Of a stretch of 64,000 nucleotides of DNA, positions 25,426 through 33,724 are shown piece by piece. Made by a program: the position numbers and the translations under genes. The notes below the pieces were generated by a model that was not told the DNA's origin, searched no databases, and saw only the letters and a program-made list of their open reading frames with translations. Source of the DNA: Gemmatimonadota bacterium (GTDB taxonomy: Bacteria; Latescibacterota; UBA2968; GCA-2709665); assembly GCA_028873695.1 (NCBI GenBank), contig JAPPNU010000038.1, positions 55,750 through 119,749 of the forward strand, in the 5' to 3' direction. Within the stretch, counting starts at the first letter, position 1. Every line of letters begins with the position of its first letter.

Positions 25426-27276
25426 ACTGGAATACGCCGCTTCGACGCTGTCGCGATACTGTTCAAGAATCGCCCCGGGCACGACCTTCTTCAGGCCCCG
25501 CGTCAGCGTACCCGCCTCCTCGCTGAGCGCGTCGGGCAGCACCAGAACCCGCTGGGGACGCTCGTGTCCGGGCAGGCCGGCGGCGGTCGCCTCGTTCAGC
25601 AGAAGTTCCCGCATGCGATCCGCCACGCCCGCATGCCTGCGCACCGCGTCATCGTCCTCCGGAAGGTCCTGGATGTCCGACAACGTCCGCGCCTCCTCGA
25701 CGTTGACCGTGACGACGGGCATGGGAAAGGAACCGCTCTGATCGCCGTAGATGATCACGTGCTCGACAAGGGGCACCCTTGCGTACAGCCGCTCGAGCAA
25801 CTCGGGATTCACAAATTCCCCGTTGCTCAGCTTGAACTGCCGGCCCAGGCGTCCCCGAAACGTCAGGTACCCGTCGCCGTCGATGCTGAAGAGATCCCCC
25901 GTCCGATACCACGTCCTGCCGGCTTCGTCCTTCACCAGCGTCTCGGCGGTACGATCGGGATCGTTGAGATATTTGCGCATCACGTGGGACCCGTGTACCC
26001 AGAGTTCTCCCTCTTTTCCTTTGCTGTCACGGTACGTGTGCGTAACGGGATCGCCGGAACCGACTTCCTCGCCCGCTTCCGTGATCAGCTTCACCTCCTG
26101 CAGCGGCCTTCCCACCGAACCGGTCTTCTGGGCGTCCAGCGTATTGACGGCGATCAGGGGACAGCACTCGGTGGTGCCGTACCCCTCGAGCGAGGTGATA
26201 TCCAGCACGTCCTGGAAGAAATCCAGCGCCTCCGGGTCCGCCTTGGCCGAGCCCACGATCAGAAGTTCCAGCCGTCCGCCCACGCGCTGCGACAGCTTTT
26301 CCTTTATGGCGGCCACCACCTTCTTCCCGATCAGCCCGTACACGGCCCGGTCGCCGAACGAAGACGCGCCCCTGGAGATGTTTCGCTTCGCCCGTACCGC
26401 GCGCTCCACGAGGCGGCCCTTCACTCCTCCCGCGTCAATTTCCTTGCGCACGTTTCCGTATACCTTGTCCAGAATCAGGGGCACCGTCAGGAAGCCGTGG
26501 GGCTCGGAATAACGAATGTCCACCAGCACCCGGTCCGGGGAACGCGCGAGATCCAGCGTCCAGCCTTTCAACAGGGGATAGTAGATGTTCAGGATGCCCA
26601 TGGTGTGGTAGTCCGGCGCGGACTTGAACAGAACGGGCCGTTCGCGGGCGGTTATCCCGTCCCATACCGACCTGACGTTGTCCACCAGGTTGCGGTGGGT
26701 CTGCACCACGCCCTTGGGGAGACCGGACGAACCCGAGGTGTAGACCACCTTCGACTCGTCGTCCGGATAGATTTCCACGTTCGGAGGAGGCGCCTCGCCG
26801 CCGTCCTGCACCAGGGCGAAAAACGACCGGATATCATCGGACTGGCCCTCCGTCAGGATCAGTTTCGGAGACTTCGCGAGTTTCGGAAGTACCCGGTCCA
26901 CCTGTTCGCGGCTCCTGCTGTCCAGAAACAGCACCTCGAGCCCCGAATGCTCGATCATGTACTTGAGAATATCGTCCGGAAGCTTGTTGCAAAGCGGCAC
27001 GGAAGACAACCCCAGCATATCCGCCGCCAGGAAGATAAGCACGGACTCGAGGCCCCCCTCGGTCAGTATCCCCACGCGGTCGCCCTTGGCGTAACCGGCG
27101 CGGGCCAGTCCGGAGCCCAGCCGGTCCCGCTGTTCCCTGAGTTGCGCATAGGTCATCGGGACGTAGCGCAGGCCGCGCTCGCCCTGCTGATCGGACTGCC
27201 TCAGAACGCGCACGGCGGTCCGATCCGCGTGCTCCGTGAAGCTCTCGTTCATCATGTCTTTGAGTGTCCGATTCAT
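25423..27276 (-). CDS. Long-chain acyl-CoA synthetase-like AMP-binding enzyme
   Basis: 617 residues from ATG 27276 with AGGAGA upstream. Adenylate-forming motifs: P-loop VVYTSGSSGLPKGVVQTHRN, GYGTTECCPLIAVN, TWYRTGDLFSIDGDG, and the hinge region LGRQFKLSNGEFVNPELLE. Length and the C-terminal layout fit long-chain fatty acyl-CoA ligases, which charge fatty acids with CoA at the cost of ATP. It lies downstream of the DUF35/thiolase pair in the same direction after a 195-bp gap, so a shared acyl-CoA pathway is likely. Confidence 0.88.
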   Translation of the reverse strand: MNRTLKDMMNESFTEHADRTAVRVLRQSDQQGERGLRYVPMTYAQLREQRDRLGSGLARAGYAKGDRVGILTEGGLESVLIFLAADMLGLSSVPLCNKLPDDILKYMIEHSGLEVLFLDSRSREQVDRVLPKLAKSPKLILTEGQSDDIRSFFALVQDGGEAPPPNVEIYPDDESKVVYTSGSSGLPKGVVQTHRNLVDNVRSVWDGITARERPVLFKSAPDYHTMGILNIYYPLLKGWTLDLARSPDRVLVDIRYSEPHGFLTVPLILDKVYGNVRKEIDAGGVKGRLVERAVRAKRNISRGASSFGDRAVYGLIGKKVVAAIKEKLSQRVGGRLELLIVGSAKADPEALDFFQDVLDITSLEGYGTTECCPLIAVNTLDAQKTGSVGRPLQEVKLITEAGEEVGSGDPVTHTYRDSKGKEGELWVHGSHVMRKYLNDPDRTAETLVKDEAGRTWYRTGDLFSIDGDGYLTFRGRLGRQFKLSNGEFVNPELLERLYARVPLVEHVIIYGDQSGSFPMPVVTVNVEEARTLSDIQDLPEDDDAVRRHAGVADRMRELLLNEATAAGLPGHERPQRVLVLPDALSEEAGTLTRGLKKVVPGAILEQYRDSVEAAYSS

Positions 27277-27471
27277 ATCCGTATGTCTCCTCTTTTGCCG
27301 GATCCGGGATGGAACGCTCCCGTTTGGAACGCGGGCGTCAGCCGATCTGACAGCCATTCCCGGCGCCGCATCAAAAACCCTTGCTGTAAGATGACGCTCA
27401 ACGTTTTCCCGTTGTGGACAGACAAGCGTGCTAATATAAGCATGAGCACTGGCCGCCGCAATTATTTCCCG

Positions 27472-27906
27472 TCATTTGATATCGTCGTGCGCCGGCCGAA
27501 AGGCCAGTTGCGTGGTGCGGTCTTCGCCCTCGCCGCGATGCAGGTAGACCGCGGTTACCGGTACGCCGATCTCGATGGATTCCGGATTCCGTGCGTCAAC
27601 GCCTTCGATGCGGGCGACGACTCGGGGGCCCTCGTCCAGTTTGACGACGCCGGTGCAATACGGGTTCCTGCGATTGAATCCCTCTGCCTGCATGGCGGGC
27701 GGGCCGATGGATATGCTCGTCAGGGCGACGAGCCTGCCCATCCCCTTCATCCGGGTCCACCGCATTTCCGTGTGATGACATTCCGCGCACAGAGCACGCG
27801 GCGGAACGAACGTGGCCCCGCATCGATCGCACGCGGAACCCATCAGTTTTTCTTCGCCGAGGAAGGCTTCGAACCCGTAGTCGCTGATCGCGGGCGTCGC
27901 CACCAT
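27472..27906 (-). CDS. DUF35 zinc-ribbon/OB-fold acyl-CoA-associated protein
   Basis: 144 residues. An N-terminal rubredoxin-like zinc ribbon has Cys 26/29 and 40/43 (CDRCGATFVPPRALCAEC), followed by an OB-fold (GRLVALTSISIGPP ... NPYCTGVVKLDEGPRVVARI). DUF35 proteins work with thiolases: in archaeal HMG-CoA synthesis they shuttle acyl-CoA between thiolase and synthase. Its ATG directly follows the thiolase TAA (TAAATG), so the two are co-translated, as expected for a thiolase partner. Confidence 0.92.
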   Translation of the reverse strand: MVATPAISDYGFEAFLGEEKLMGSACDRCGATFVPPRALCAECHHTEMRWTRMKGMGRLVALTSISIGPPAMQAEGFNRRNPYCTGVVKLDEGPRVVARIEGVDARNPESIEIGVPVTAVYLHRGEGEDRTTQLAFRPAHDDIK

Positions 27907-29172
27907 TTATCGCCTTTCCAGGATCGTAAACGTACTCGTGCCGCCCGTGCCGCCCAGGCTATGGGCCGCGCCCAAACGCAGATCGCCGTTGGACACCTGC
28001 CGTCCGCCGGCCCGCTGCCTCAGCTGTTCCCATACCTCGATCAACTGCGCGATGCCTGTCGCTCCCACGGGATGCCCCTTGCATTTCAGCCCGCCCGACG
28101 TGTTGATCGGCTTCGGCCCGTCCAACCGGGTCGCGCCCTCGCCGGCCGCCCTGTATCCCTCGCCCGGACTGAAGAAGCCCAGGTCCTCGACGTGGAGGAT
28201 CTCCGCGATGGAAAAACAGTCGTGCACCTCTGCGAACTGTATGTCCTCGGGACCGAGGCCCGCCATCGCATAGGCCTCCCGGGCCGCCCGGCGCGTGGCC
28301 TCGAAGCTCGTCAGGTCCGGGGCGGCGTGCAGCCCCCTGCCGCTGCCCTGGCCGAGGCCAACCACGTAAAGAGGATCGCCGGTAAATTCCCTGGCCATCT
28401 CTTCACCCACCAGCAGAATGCAGCCGGCGCCGTCGCTGATGGGACAGCAATCGAAGAGATGCATCGGCCAGGCGACCGGCGGGTTGACACCGGGGTCGCG
28501 CAGGAAGTCCTTCTCATCCGCCCATAGCGGCGCCGGGTTGCCGCCGGATCCTGCGTGGGCCGCTTTCGATTCCATAATATCGGCGATGGAAGTCCGGAAC
28601 TGCGCATTCGGATTCAGCGGCGCGTTCTCATGGCTTTTTATGGTCACGTCCATCAGGTGTTCGCGCGTTGCCCCGTACCTGTGGAAGTACGCCGTCGCGA
28701 TGGCGCCGAATACCCCGGGAAAAGTAAAGCCCGACTTCCGTTCATAGGGTACCGCCGCGGTCGCCAGGCCCTCCGCCACGTCGGTCGTGGAACGTTTTGA
28801 CATATCCTCCACGCCGCCGACGAGGACCATATCGTAGAATCCCGACGCGATTGCGAACACGCCTTCGCGGAAGGCGATCGCGCTGGAGGCGCATGCGCCT
28901 TCGGTGCGGGTCGCCGGTCTGGGAACGAGGCCCAGCGCGTCGACGAGGATGGCGCCCCAGTGGGACTGATGCACGAAGAAGTCGTTTGTGAAATTGCCGA
29001 TATACAGCGCGTCGATATCGCCGGGATCCACGCCGTTGTCCACCGATTCGATCATCGCGCGAAAGGCGTCCACGAACAGGTCCCTGGAATCCTTTTCCGG
29101 GAACACGCCGAACGGCGACATGCCGGCGCCCACCATTGCGACACCACGTCCGAGTTTGCGTTTCTTGACCAT
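27907..29172 (-). CDS. SCP-x-type thiolase family protein
   Basis: 421 residues from ATG 29172. The thiolase fold is clear: the nucleophile Cys region TEGACASSAIAFREGVFAI, VGGVEDMSKRSTTDV, the HDCFSIAEI motif and KCKGHPVGATGIAQL carrying the C-terminal active-site His. This is the lipid-transfer-associated (SCP-x) branch, usually acting with a DUF35 protein, which is encoded directly behind it. Such pairs make or cleave beta-ketoacyl-CoA or branched side chains. The acyl-CoA ligase upstream (29217-30782) ends 44 nt before it, supporting one operon. Confidence 0.9.
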   Translation of the reverse strand: MVKKRKLGRGVAMVGAGMSPFGVFPEKDSRDLFVDAFRAMIESVDNGVDPGDIDALYIGNFTNDFFVHQSHWGAILVDALGLVPRPATRTEGACASSAIAFREGVFAIASGFYDMVLVGGVEDMSKRSTTDVAEGLATAAVPYERKSGFTFPGVFGAIATAYFHRYGATREHLMDVTIKSHENAPLNPNAQFRTSIADIMESKAAHAGSGGNPAPLWADEKDFLRDPGVNPPVAWPMHLFDCCPISDGAGCILLVGEEMAREFTGDPLYVVGLGQGSGRGLHAAPDLTSFEATRRAAREAYAMAGLGPEDIQFAEVHDCFSIAEILHVEDLGFFSPGEGYRAAGEGATRLDGPKPINTSGGLKCKGHPVGATGIAQLIEVWEQLRQRAGGRQVSNGDLRLGAAHSLGGTGGTSTFTILERR

Positions 29173-29216
29173 CGCGCATCGCCTCAACACGGCCCCAATC
29201 GCATCGGGGCATCCGT

Positions 29217-30782
29217 TCAGACCACCCTGCTCTCCCTGCCTCTCCAGTACGGCGCCCGGATCATGTTCTTGACGACCTTGCCGTAGTTGTTCCTGGGCAA
29301 TTCCTCGACGAAATCCACGGATCCCGGTTTCTTGAAGCTGGCAATCCGGCCCTTGCAGAAGTCGATCAACTCCTCACCGGAAACGTCGCAACCGGGCGCT
29401 TTGACCACGACGGCCTTTACGGCCTCTCCCCACTCGGGATGGGGCACGCCGATGACCGCGACCTCGAAAACGGCCGGATGCCGGATGAGCACCTCTTCGA
29501 TCTCTCGGGGGTAGATGTTCTCGCCGCCGCTGATGATGAGATCTTTGGAGCGGTCGAGCAGGAAGACGTAGCCGTCCTCGTCCATATAGCCCACGTCGCC
29601 GGTATGAAGCCAGCCGTCTTTCAGGGCGGCCGCGGTGGCTTCGGGATTGCGCCAGTACCCCTTCATGACCAGGTCGGAACGCGTTACGATCTGGCCGACG
29701 TCACCCGGCGGGAGTTCGTAGCCCGCCTCGTCCAGGATCCTGATTTCGACGTCGGTGCGCGCAATCCCCACCGAACTGAGTCGCTTCATCTGCTGCGGGG
29801 CGCCGTTCAGGACGTGGTCGCGGTGGGGCAGCACGGTGATGGTCATCGGCGATTCGCCCTGGCCGTACAGCTGCACGAGGCAGGGTCCCAGCTTTTCGAT
29901 GGCAACCCGCAGGTCCCCGGCCAGCATCGGTCCCCCGCCGTAGTTGAGGATCTTCAGCGATCGCAGGTCGTAGCGGTGCAGCACCGGGCTTTCCGCCATC
30001 CGTTTGACCATCGTCGGCGCCGCGAACATGTTCGTCACCCGATGTTTCTCAATCGCCTCCAGGACGCCGTCGACGTCAAACGAAACGGTCTCCGGGATAA
30101 TGTTGGCCGCCGCCTTGCCGACGTTGGGCAGGGCATACAGACCGCTGCCGTGCGACAGCGGCGCCGCGTGCAGGGCCACGTCTCCGGGCCCGAAGCCCTG
30201 GCAGATGTCCGAATAGAAGTTCATCGTCATCGCCAGCAGATTTCGATGCGTCAGCAGCGCCCCCTTCGGCTGAGCCGTGGTTCCGGAGGTGTAGAACACC
30301 CATGCCACGTCATCGGGGTCCACGTCCGTATCGTCGAATCCTGCGCTTTCGGCGCGAATCAACGTCTCATAGTCCAGCATTCGCTCATGGGCATCCGCTA
30401 TGGTGACGACGTGCCTGACGCCTGGCAGGCGATCCCTGATCCGGGAGACCGGCGCGTTGAATTGGGAAGAGATGACAACCAGTTCAGATTCGGAATGATC
30501 GATGACAAACGCGTATTCATTGGGATGCAGCCGGAAGTTGATCGGCACGGCCGCGGCGCCGGCCTTGAAACAGGCGAACATGGATTCGAGCATTTCCGGG
30601 AGATTCTGCATGAGAATGGCGACGTGGGCGCCGCGGCGGACGCCGAGCCTGCGAAACGCGTGCGCCAGCCGGTTTACGCGCTCGTTGAACCGGGCGTAGG
30701 TCCATCGCCTCGGACCGCAGGCCACAGCCAGGTTCTGCGGATACGTGCGCGCGGATTTTGTCAACAGCGTGCCGATGTTCAT
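29217..30782 (-). CDS. Acyl-CoA synthetase (AMP-forming)
   Basis: 521 residues from ATG 30782 (GAAGG upstream), the size of short and medium acyl-CoA ligases. Motifs: VAWVFYTSGTTAQPKGALLTH, the YGQGESPMTI acyl/adenylate region, HTGDVGYMDEDGYVFLLDRS and the catalytic Lys near the end in RNNYGKVVKNMI. Probably charges a fatty or aromatic acid for the thiolase encoded downstream. Distinct in length and sequence from the ligase at 25423-27276, so the cluster has two ligases of different specificity. Confidence 0.9.
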   Translation of the reverse strand: MNIGTLLTKSARTYPQNLAVACGPRRWTYARFNERVNRLAHAFRRLGVRRGAHVAILMQNLPEMLESMFACFKAGAAAVPINFRLHPNEYAFVIDHSESELVVISSQFNAPVSRIRDRLPGVRHVVTIADAHERMLDYETLIRAESAGFDDTDVDPDDVAWVFYTSGTTAQPKGALLTHRNLLAMTMNFYSDICQGFGPGDVALHAAPLSHGSGLYALPNVGKAAANIIPETVSFDVDGVLEAIEKHRVTNMFAAPTMVKRMAESPVLHRYDLRSLKILNYGGGPMLAGDLRVAIEKLGPCLVQLYGQGESPMTITVLPHRDHVLNGAPQQMKRLSSVGIARTDVEIRILDEAGYELPPGDVGQIVTRSDLVMKGYWRNPEATAAALKDGWLHTGDVGYMDEDGYVFLLDRSKDLIISGGENIYPREIEEVLIRHPAVFEVAVIGVPHPEWGEAVKAVVVKAPGCDVSGEELIDFCKGRIASFKKPGSVDFVEELPRNNYGKVVKNMIRAPYWRGRESRVV

Positions 30783-30902
30783 GGGCAGCCTTCGTTCCCG
30801 AGAGTTCGATTTACACGGCCGGCGCAGATGTGTCTCAATCACTCGACGGACCGGTCCCGACGGGAATCCTACCACACGGGTGAAACCGACTCAACCGTAT
30901 AT

Positions 30903-30949
30903 AAAGAAAATGCCTCAGCCGGAAAAGGGAATTCAAGGCGTGAGGCATC
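30903..30949 (-). terminator. Terminator after the lactonase gene
   Basis: An 8-bp stem ATGCCTCA (30910-30917) with TGAGGCAT (30941-30948) and an adjoining GCC/GGC pair. On the minus strand it is followed by TTTTCTTT. It lies just 3' of the lactonase stop (30972) and separates that transcript from the acyl-CoA ligase gene. Confidence 0.6.
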
Positions 30950-30971
30950 GGTTCGTAAGGCTCTCGGACGG

Positions 30972-32033
30972 TTATGCCACGGGGATCATGTTGATGCAGA
31001 CCGGCTGCGGCGTCTCCGCCTGCTGTCCGGTCGCGGTGAGTCTCCCGGTGTGTCCGTCGATCCGGTACGTGACGATATTGTCCGTATTCTGATTGGCGGC
31101 GAAAAGATAGCGGCCGGTGGGATCCAGCGCGAAATTGCGGGGAAATTCGCCGCGGGTCGACTCGTAGTCCACGACCGAGAGCCTGCCCGTGTCCGGATCG
31201 ACCTCAAAGATCACGATACTGTCGTGCCCCCGGTTCGAGCCGTACACGAAGCGCCCGTCCGGCGACACGTGAATATCCGCGCAATAGCTGGTATCGGTGA
31301 AGTCCGAAGGCAGCGTGGAAATCACCTGGACCGTCTCCAGCACCCCCCGGTCTTCATCGTACGCGTACGCCACCGCCGTATTGTCCAGCTCATTGATCAG
31401 ATAGGCGTGCTTCCGGTTGGGATGGAACGCGAAGTGCCTGGGTCCGGCGCCCGCCTGAACGTCCACCCAGGGCGGATCGTTGGGCGTTATCGTCTGCTTC
31501 TCCGCATCCAGCCGGTATACCAGCACCTTATCGATGCCCAGGTCGGCCGAAACGGCGAACCGATTGCCGGGGTCGATGGTGATGGAATGCGCATGCGGCC
31601 CCTGCTGTCTGCCCGGATGCACGCTGGAACCCTCGTGCTGATAAACCGAGTTGGCCTCGCCCAGGCTCCCGTCGTCATTGATGGGCAGCGCCGCCACGCC
31701 TCCGCTGGAATAATTGGCCGCCAGCACCACGCGACCGGTCGCGTCCACGCTCACGTGGCAGGGACCGGCCCCCATACTGGACTGATGGTTCAGGGAACCC
31801 AGTGCGCCGGTGGCCGGATCGATCTCGAACGCGTGTATCGCCCCGCCGTCATTGACTTCCGCCACGGAGTAAAGGAACCGATTCGACGGATGGACGGCCT
31901 GGAACGACGGATTCTTCACGTCCGACACTGTATTCCGGTGCGCCAGGTCCCCGGTGGAAAGGTCCAGGCGGTAGACCGAGATTCCGGCGCCGCCCACGTA
32001 GAACCACATCGCTTCCACCTGCTGTTGTGCCAT
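30972..32033 (-). CDS. Lactonase-family beta-propeller protein
   Basis: 353 residues from ATG 32033 with AGGAGG upstream. Seven-bladed propeller repeats run through the whole length, with family phrases FQAVHPSNRFLYSVAE, GPCHVSVDATGRVVLAANY, GAGPRHFAFHPNRKHAYLINE and RNFALDPTGRYLFAANQNTD. It matches the 6-phosphogluconolactonase (Pgl/YbhE-like) and muconate lactonase family, which hydrolyse sugar lactones. No signal peptide, so cytoplasmic. It lies 15 nt behind the HD gene. A sugar-lactone role would fit the sugar-acid genes upstream. Confidence 0.9.
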   Translation of the reverse strand: MAQQQVEAMWFYVGGAGISVYRLDLSTGDLAHRNTVSDVKNPSFQAVHPSNRFLYSVAEVNDGGAIHAFEIDPATGALGSLNHQSSMGAGPCHVSVDATGRVVLAANYSSGGVAALPINDDGSLGEANSVYQHEGSSVHPGRQQGPHAHSITIDPGNRFAVSADLGIDKVLVYRLDAEKQTITPNDPPWVDVQAGAGPRHFAFHPNRKHAYLINELDNTAVAYAYDEDRGVLETVQVISTLPSDFTDTSYCADIHVSPDGRFVYGSNRGHDSIVIFEVDPDTGRLSVVDYESTRGEFPRNFALDPTGRYLFAANQNTDNIVTYRIDGHTGRLTATGQQAETPQPVCINMIPVA

Positions 32034-32048
32034 ATCCCGATCCTCCTG

Positions 32049-32699
32049 TCAGGTCTGTTCCGTCCTGTCCCGCCCGGTCGCGGCGCGTTCGCTTCCCGCA
32101 GGATCGCGCTCCCGACGCAGGGTACCCCCGCTCTCGGCGCGGTCGATCAGCCCCCGGACGTACGTCCACAGGGCGGGCGCCCCCAATTCGATATGTCGAT
32201 TCCGCGCAATCACCTGCTCCGAACTGATCCCGTGCTCCCGCCACGCGATTCCGCCTGATCCGCAGTTCAGCAGGATCGGCTGAAGCCGGTCCAGAGCCTC
32301 CGCGTATTTTGCCTCCGGCGTCGCGCCCGCCTCAAATTCCTCCCACAACGCAAACGCCTCCCCGGCCATATCGGCAGGGAGCAGATTGAAAATCCGCTCA
32401 GCGGCCCGCCGCTCGCGCTCTTCCTTATCGGCGTGCGCCGCCTCGTCGTAAGCGAACGTATCTCCAGCGTCGATTTCGACGACGTCGTGAAGCAGCAGCA
32501 TTTTAACAACTCGCGCGAGATCGAGTTCTTCCCGGGCGTATTCCGACAGCAATACGGCCATCACGGCCAGGTGCCACGAATGCTCCGCGCTGTTCTCCCG
32601 GCGTTCTCCATCGATAAGATACGTCCGCCGGAGCACCTGCTTCAGCTTGTCGATTTCGGTAATAAAGGCGATCTGTCGTTCAAGCCTGTCGGCATCCAT
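32049..32699 (-). CDS. HD-domain phosphohydrolase (YfbR/HDDC2-like)
   Basis: 216 residues. Metal-binding HD pattern: H40 in RRENSAEHSWHLAV, H71-D72 in KMLLLHDVVEIDAGD and the later Asp of AEALDRLQP. The N-terminal EIDKLKQVLRRTYLIDG is characteristic of HD proteins related to the 5'-deoxyribonucleotidase YfbR. The C-terminal 25 residues are Arg/Glu-rich and probably disordered. A MITE-like element ends 26 bp before the start, so the promoter lies in or beyond it. Confidence 0.88.
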   Translation of the reverse strand: MDADRLERQIAFITEIDKLKQVLRRTYLIDGERRENSAEHSWHLAVMAVLLSEYAREELDLARVVKMLLLHDVVEIDAGDTFAYDEAAHADKEERERRAAERIFNLLPADMAGEAFALWEEFEAGATPEAKYAEALDRLQPILLNCGSGGIAWREHGISSEQVIARNRHIELGAPALWTYVRGLIDRAESGGTLRRERDPAGSERAATGRDRTEQT

Positions 32700-32724
32700 C
32701 CAAATGCGCCCTATTGACTCGACT

Positions 32725-32891
32725 TAGAAGCTGTCTTAAAATTCCCAGCGGTCTTCGCGCGGCTGCAAAAGCGCCGGTCGGCGTTGGTCAAATCCACCCG
32801 TATAGACAAATATGGGCGGATTTTCCCGCCTTGACCGCCGCTTTTTCGCTCGCGCTCGGGAACTCACCGGTAATTTTAAGACAACTTCCTA
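32725..32891. mobile_element. MITE-like element, copy 2 (167 bp)
   Basis: Ends TAGAAGCTGTCTTAAAATT (32725-32743) and, reversed, TAGGAAGTTGTCTTAAAATT (32872-32891). The first 60 bp are identical to copy 1 except near the inner edge; the shared 3' block is TTTTTCGCTCGCGCTCGGG. The right end overlaps the 3' end of the SDR gene and supplies its last four codons (Arg-Lys-Leu-Ser) and the TAA stop at 32876-32878. Confidence 0.85.
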
Positions 32892-33667
32892 GGCGGCAGC
32901 GGCCACTTCTCGCCGGCCATGAAACCGCCGTCCACGTAGATGTGCTGGCCGGTTACGTAATCCGAAGCCGCGGATGCCAGAAACACGGCGGTACCCACCA
33001 GGTCGTCCGGTACGCCCAGCCGCCCGGCCGGAGTCCGGACCTCGCCCCAAGCCCGCCACGTGGGGTCGGACCACAGCTTTTCGGTGAGCGGCGTGAGGAT
33101 AAAGCCGGGGCAGATCGCGTTCACCTGTATATTGTGCGGACCCAGCTCCAGCGCCTGCGCCTTCGTCAACTGTCCGACGGCGCCCTTGGTTGCCGTATAG
33201 ACCGACACGCCGTGCAGGGCGATTCCGGTGGTCAGGGAGCCGATGTTGATGATCTTGCCCTGCTTCCGCGGGATCATATATTCGGCGGCCATGCGGGTCA
33301 GGAAATAGAGGCCCTTCAGATTGACGTCCATGATCCGGTCGTAGTGTTCCTCGGTGACTTCTTCCAGCGGCTCCCGGATGTTCATACCCGCGTTGTTCAC
33401 CAGAATGTCGAGTTGCCCATATTGAGCGAGGGTCGTTTCCACTCCCCGCCTGACGGCGTCGAGGTCCGCCACGTCCATTTCAACGGCCAGCGCATCGCCG
33501 CCCGCCGCCCGGATCGCCGCTGCGGTTTCCTCCAACTGGGAGCGGGTCCTGGCCGCGCAAACGCACCTGGCGCCGTGGGCCGCCAGGCCCTTCGAGATAC
33601 CCTCGCCGATCCCCCTGCCCGCGCCCGTCACCAGCGCCACGCGTCCTTCCAGAGAAAACAAACTCAC
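32876..33667 (-). CDS. Short-chain dehydrogenase/reductase
   Basis: 263 residues from a GTG start at 33667 (GGAGGAC upstream). Classical SDR: TGAGRGIG (14-21), NNAG (91-94), catalytic S144, Y157 and K161 (VYTATKGAVG), then the PG motif in AICPGFILTPLT. Closest by pattern to gluconate 5-dehydrogenase and glucose 1-dehydrogenase types, NAD(P)-dependent. The last residues RKLS and the stop codon come from an inserted MITE-like end, so the original C-terminus has been replaced. Next to a mannonate dehydratase-like gene, a fructuronate/gluconate-type reductase is plausible. Confidence 0.92.
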   Translation of the reverse strand: MSLFSLEGRVALVTGAGRGIGEGISKGLAAHGARCVCAARTRSQLEETAAAIRAAGGDALAVEMDVADLDAVRRGVETTLAQYGQLDILVNNAGMNIREPLEEVTEEHYDRIMDVNLKGLYFLTRMAAEYMIPRKQGKIINIGSLTTGIALHGVSVYTATKGAVGQLTKAQALELGPHNIQVNAICPGFILTPLTEKLWSDPTWRAWGEVRTPAGRLGVPDDLVGTAVFLASAASDYVTGQHIYVDGGFMAGEKWPLPPRKLS

Positions 33668-33724
33668 CGCGTCCTCCAGTTCACAACACCCTTCACTCGC
33701 GGATATCCGCCCATCAACCCCCCG

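Noticed and set aside
25297..28527. 1,076-codon plus-strand open frame
   Set aside because: It runs antisense to four well-recognised genes (acyl-CoA ligase, DUF35, thiolase and their spacers); long stop-free antisense frames are expected in GC-rich DNA. No domain can be seen in it.
29439..32258. 939-codon plus-strand open frame
   Set aside because: Antisense to the acyl-CoA ligase, lactonase and HD genes, and crosses an intergenic terminator; His/Arg-rich composition is typical of an antisense shadow.
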